DNA from: CAWDYA01 sp963806495
Lineage (GTDB): Bacteria; Acidobacteriota; Polarisedimenticolia; JACPZX01; DASXTC01
Length of the DNA stretch: 64,000 nucleotides
Assembly: GCA_963806495.1 (NCBI GenBank)
Contig: CAWDYA010000007.1
Span: 372,001-436,000 of the forward strand
Reading direction: 5' to 3'
Shown here: one piece after another, positions 63,129 to 64,000 of the stretch
Position numbering within the stretch: position 1 is the stretch's first letter
Layout of the letters: every line of letters starts with the position of its first letter
The notes under the pieces: generated by a model
What the model was told of the DNA's origin: nothing
Databases searched by the model: none
The model's input: the letters and a program-made list of their open reading frames with translations, nothing else
Position numbers and translations under genes: made by a program

Positions 63129-64000
63129 CCTGCTCTACATCGCGATGACCGTGGTCGCCATGGCGCTGCTCCTGCGCGGGGCACGATGGGGGATTGCAGC
63201 ACTGGCGTTTCTGATCCCGCTCTCCGCGCGTCTGCCCAGTCTGCCGATCCCGACGCTCAACATGCAGAACTTCCTGGTGCTGGCCGGTTTCGCCTGGCTG
63301 CTGGCCACTTCGGCCAAACAGGGGAGGGTGGGGCGCCTGAAGCTCGCCGTCCCGATCGGCATGTTCATCTTCCTCGTGACGGCGGCCTACCTCACCACGA
63401 AGTTCTTCTGGATCCCCAACGAGTGGGCGAGGCGCTACGATCCGTACCAGGTTACCCTGGCGTACAAGTGCCTGCTGACGTGTTTTCTGCTCTACGCTCT
63501 CGGCTGTCTCGTTGCGCGCCGCGCCGAGGACGTCCGGCTCGCCGTCATGGGACTGCTGGCAGGCACCGCGTTCGAAGGGCTTTTCGTGTGCCTCGAGGTG
63601 GTGCTGCACGGGCCTGCGCGCGCCAACGGCCATCTCGCGGAGCCGAACAGCGCGGGGGCGTATCTCGCCTGGGCCGTGGCTCTCGGCTTCGGGGTGCTGC
63701 TCGCTCTCGGGCTCTCGGGATGGGCCGGCCGTCTGGCGATCGGCACGGTCGGGTTCTGCGCGGTGGGTCTCATATTCACGCTGTCGCGGGGCAACTGGCT
63801 GGCGGCGGTCGCGGGAGCGTCGTTCGTCGCCGTGCTCAGGGATCGACGCGTCCTGATCCTCATTATCATCGCCCTCGTGACTCACGATCTCTGGCTGCCG
63901 AACAAGGCGCAGAACCGTCTCGACGAAACGCTCGATCACGTGGACGAGGAGACCGCGCAGGTACGCAACGCCGGCGACATCTCCGAAGTCCAGAAGATGG
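63121..64000 (+). CDS. O-antigen ligase/polymerase (Wzy/WaaL-like), runs off the window
   Basis: 293 residues are visible from ATG 63121, overlapping the phosphoesterase stop. About eight hydrophobic helices are seen, starting SLLYIAMTVVAMALLL and LAALAFLIPLSAR-type segments. A periplasmic segment EVVLHGPARANGHLAEPNSA precedes further helices; FTLSRGNWLAAVAG is the Wzy_C/O-antigen ligase signature Arg region. It probably polymerises or transfers the polymer built by the upstream genes. The C-terminus lies beyond the window. Confidence 0.85.
   Translation, partial: MTSLLYIAMTVVAMALLLRGARWGIAALAFLIPLSARLPSLPIPTLNMQNFLVLAGFAWLLATSAKQGRVGRLKLAVPIGMFIFLVTAAYLTTKFFWIPNEWARRYDPYQVTLAYKCLLTCFLLYALGCLVARRAEDVRLAVMGLLAGTAFEGLFVCLEVVLHGPARANGHLAEPNSAGAYLAWAVALGFGVLLALGLSGWAGRLAIGTVGFCAVGLIFTLSRGNWLAAVAGASFVAVLRDRRVLILIIIALVTHDLWLPNKAQNRLDETLDHVDEETAQVRNAGDISEVQKM

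Noticed and set aside
1..64000. CRISPR arrays, prophage, transposases or integrases
   Set aside because: No regularly spaced direct repeats and no recognisable transposase, integrase or phage structural gene were found on either strand.

Overview
This is a GC-rich, densely coding stretch of chromosome from a Gram-negative bacterium (outer-membrane beta-barrels, Wza/Wzz-type polysaccharide export genes, periplasmic thioredoxin). Threonine-type sulfatase-like proteins, TPR fusions, M14 and gluzincin peptidases, FG-GAP proteins and a DUF3570/DUF4266/ApbE cluster suggest an Acidobacteriota-like or neighbouring uncultured lineage. That placement is inference; no rRNA or strong phylogenetic marker is present. 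No phage, insertion sequence or CRISPR array was seen.

Layout. 0-3.3 kb: the N-terminal part of a secreted FG-GAP protein and a GH15 glycosidase. 3.3-12.7 kb: envelope/glycan genes (two GT2 transferases, a radical SAM protein, a polysaccharide deacetylase, two tandem sulfatase-superfamily membrane enzymes, an SGNH hydrolase). 12.7-19.2 kb: a minus-strand operon hutH-hutU-ATPase-PEGA protein. 19.5-23.8 kb: purA, facing an asnB-GT4 pair. 23.9-32.6 kb: a tightly overlapping minus-strand operon of a Rieske oxygenase, M14 carboxypeptidase, gluzincin, membrane sulfatase-like enzyme and dienelactone hydrolase. 32.7-37 kb: a TPR/beta-propeller protein and a cluster of thioredoxin-DUF4266 fusion, DUF3570 and ApbE. 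37-42.7 kb: an SPFH-phosphodiesterase-TPR fusion, an FAD amine oxidase, tRNA-Lys and a trans-sulfuration enzyme. 42.8-44.6 kb: a heavy-metal exporter operon with its own palindromic promoter. 44.8-54.3 kb: tRNA-Glu, a small inverted-repeat element, PDZ protein, SGNH protein, TPR peptidase, GT39-like transferase, aminotransferase and outer-membrane protein. 54.4-64 kb: an exopolysaccharide operon (FlaA1/CapD-type dehydratase, Wza-like exporter, beta-barrel, Wzz-like protein, tyrosine kinase, NusG paralogue, small HTH protein, unusual metallophosphoesterase, O-antigen ligase/polymerase) behind a long hairpin-rich leader.

At least fourteen conserved genes or domains are broken by apparent single-base shifts, mostly one extra base, often at or beside homopolymers. 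I read these as residual sequencing or assembly indels and give full-gene spans across them. Start codons and C-termini of those genes are therefore less certain. Most interesting: the metallophosphoesterase with an embedded jelly-roll-like domain and altered metal ligands; the pairing of a NusG paralogue with a structured operon leader; the thioredoxin-DUF4266 fusion beside ApbE; and the family of polytopic, Thr-nucleophile sulfatase-like enzymes sharing an L-R/K-S-L-G-Y tail.
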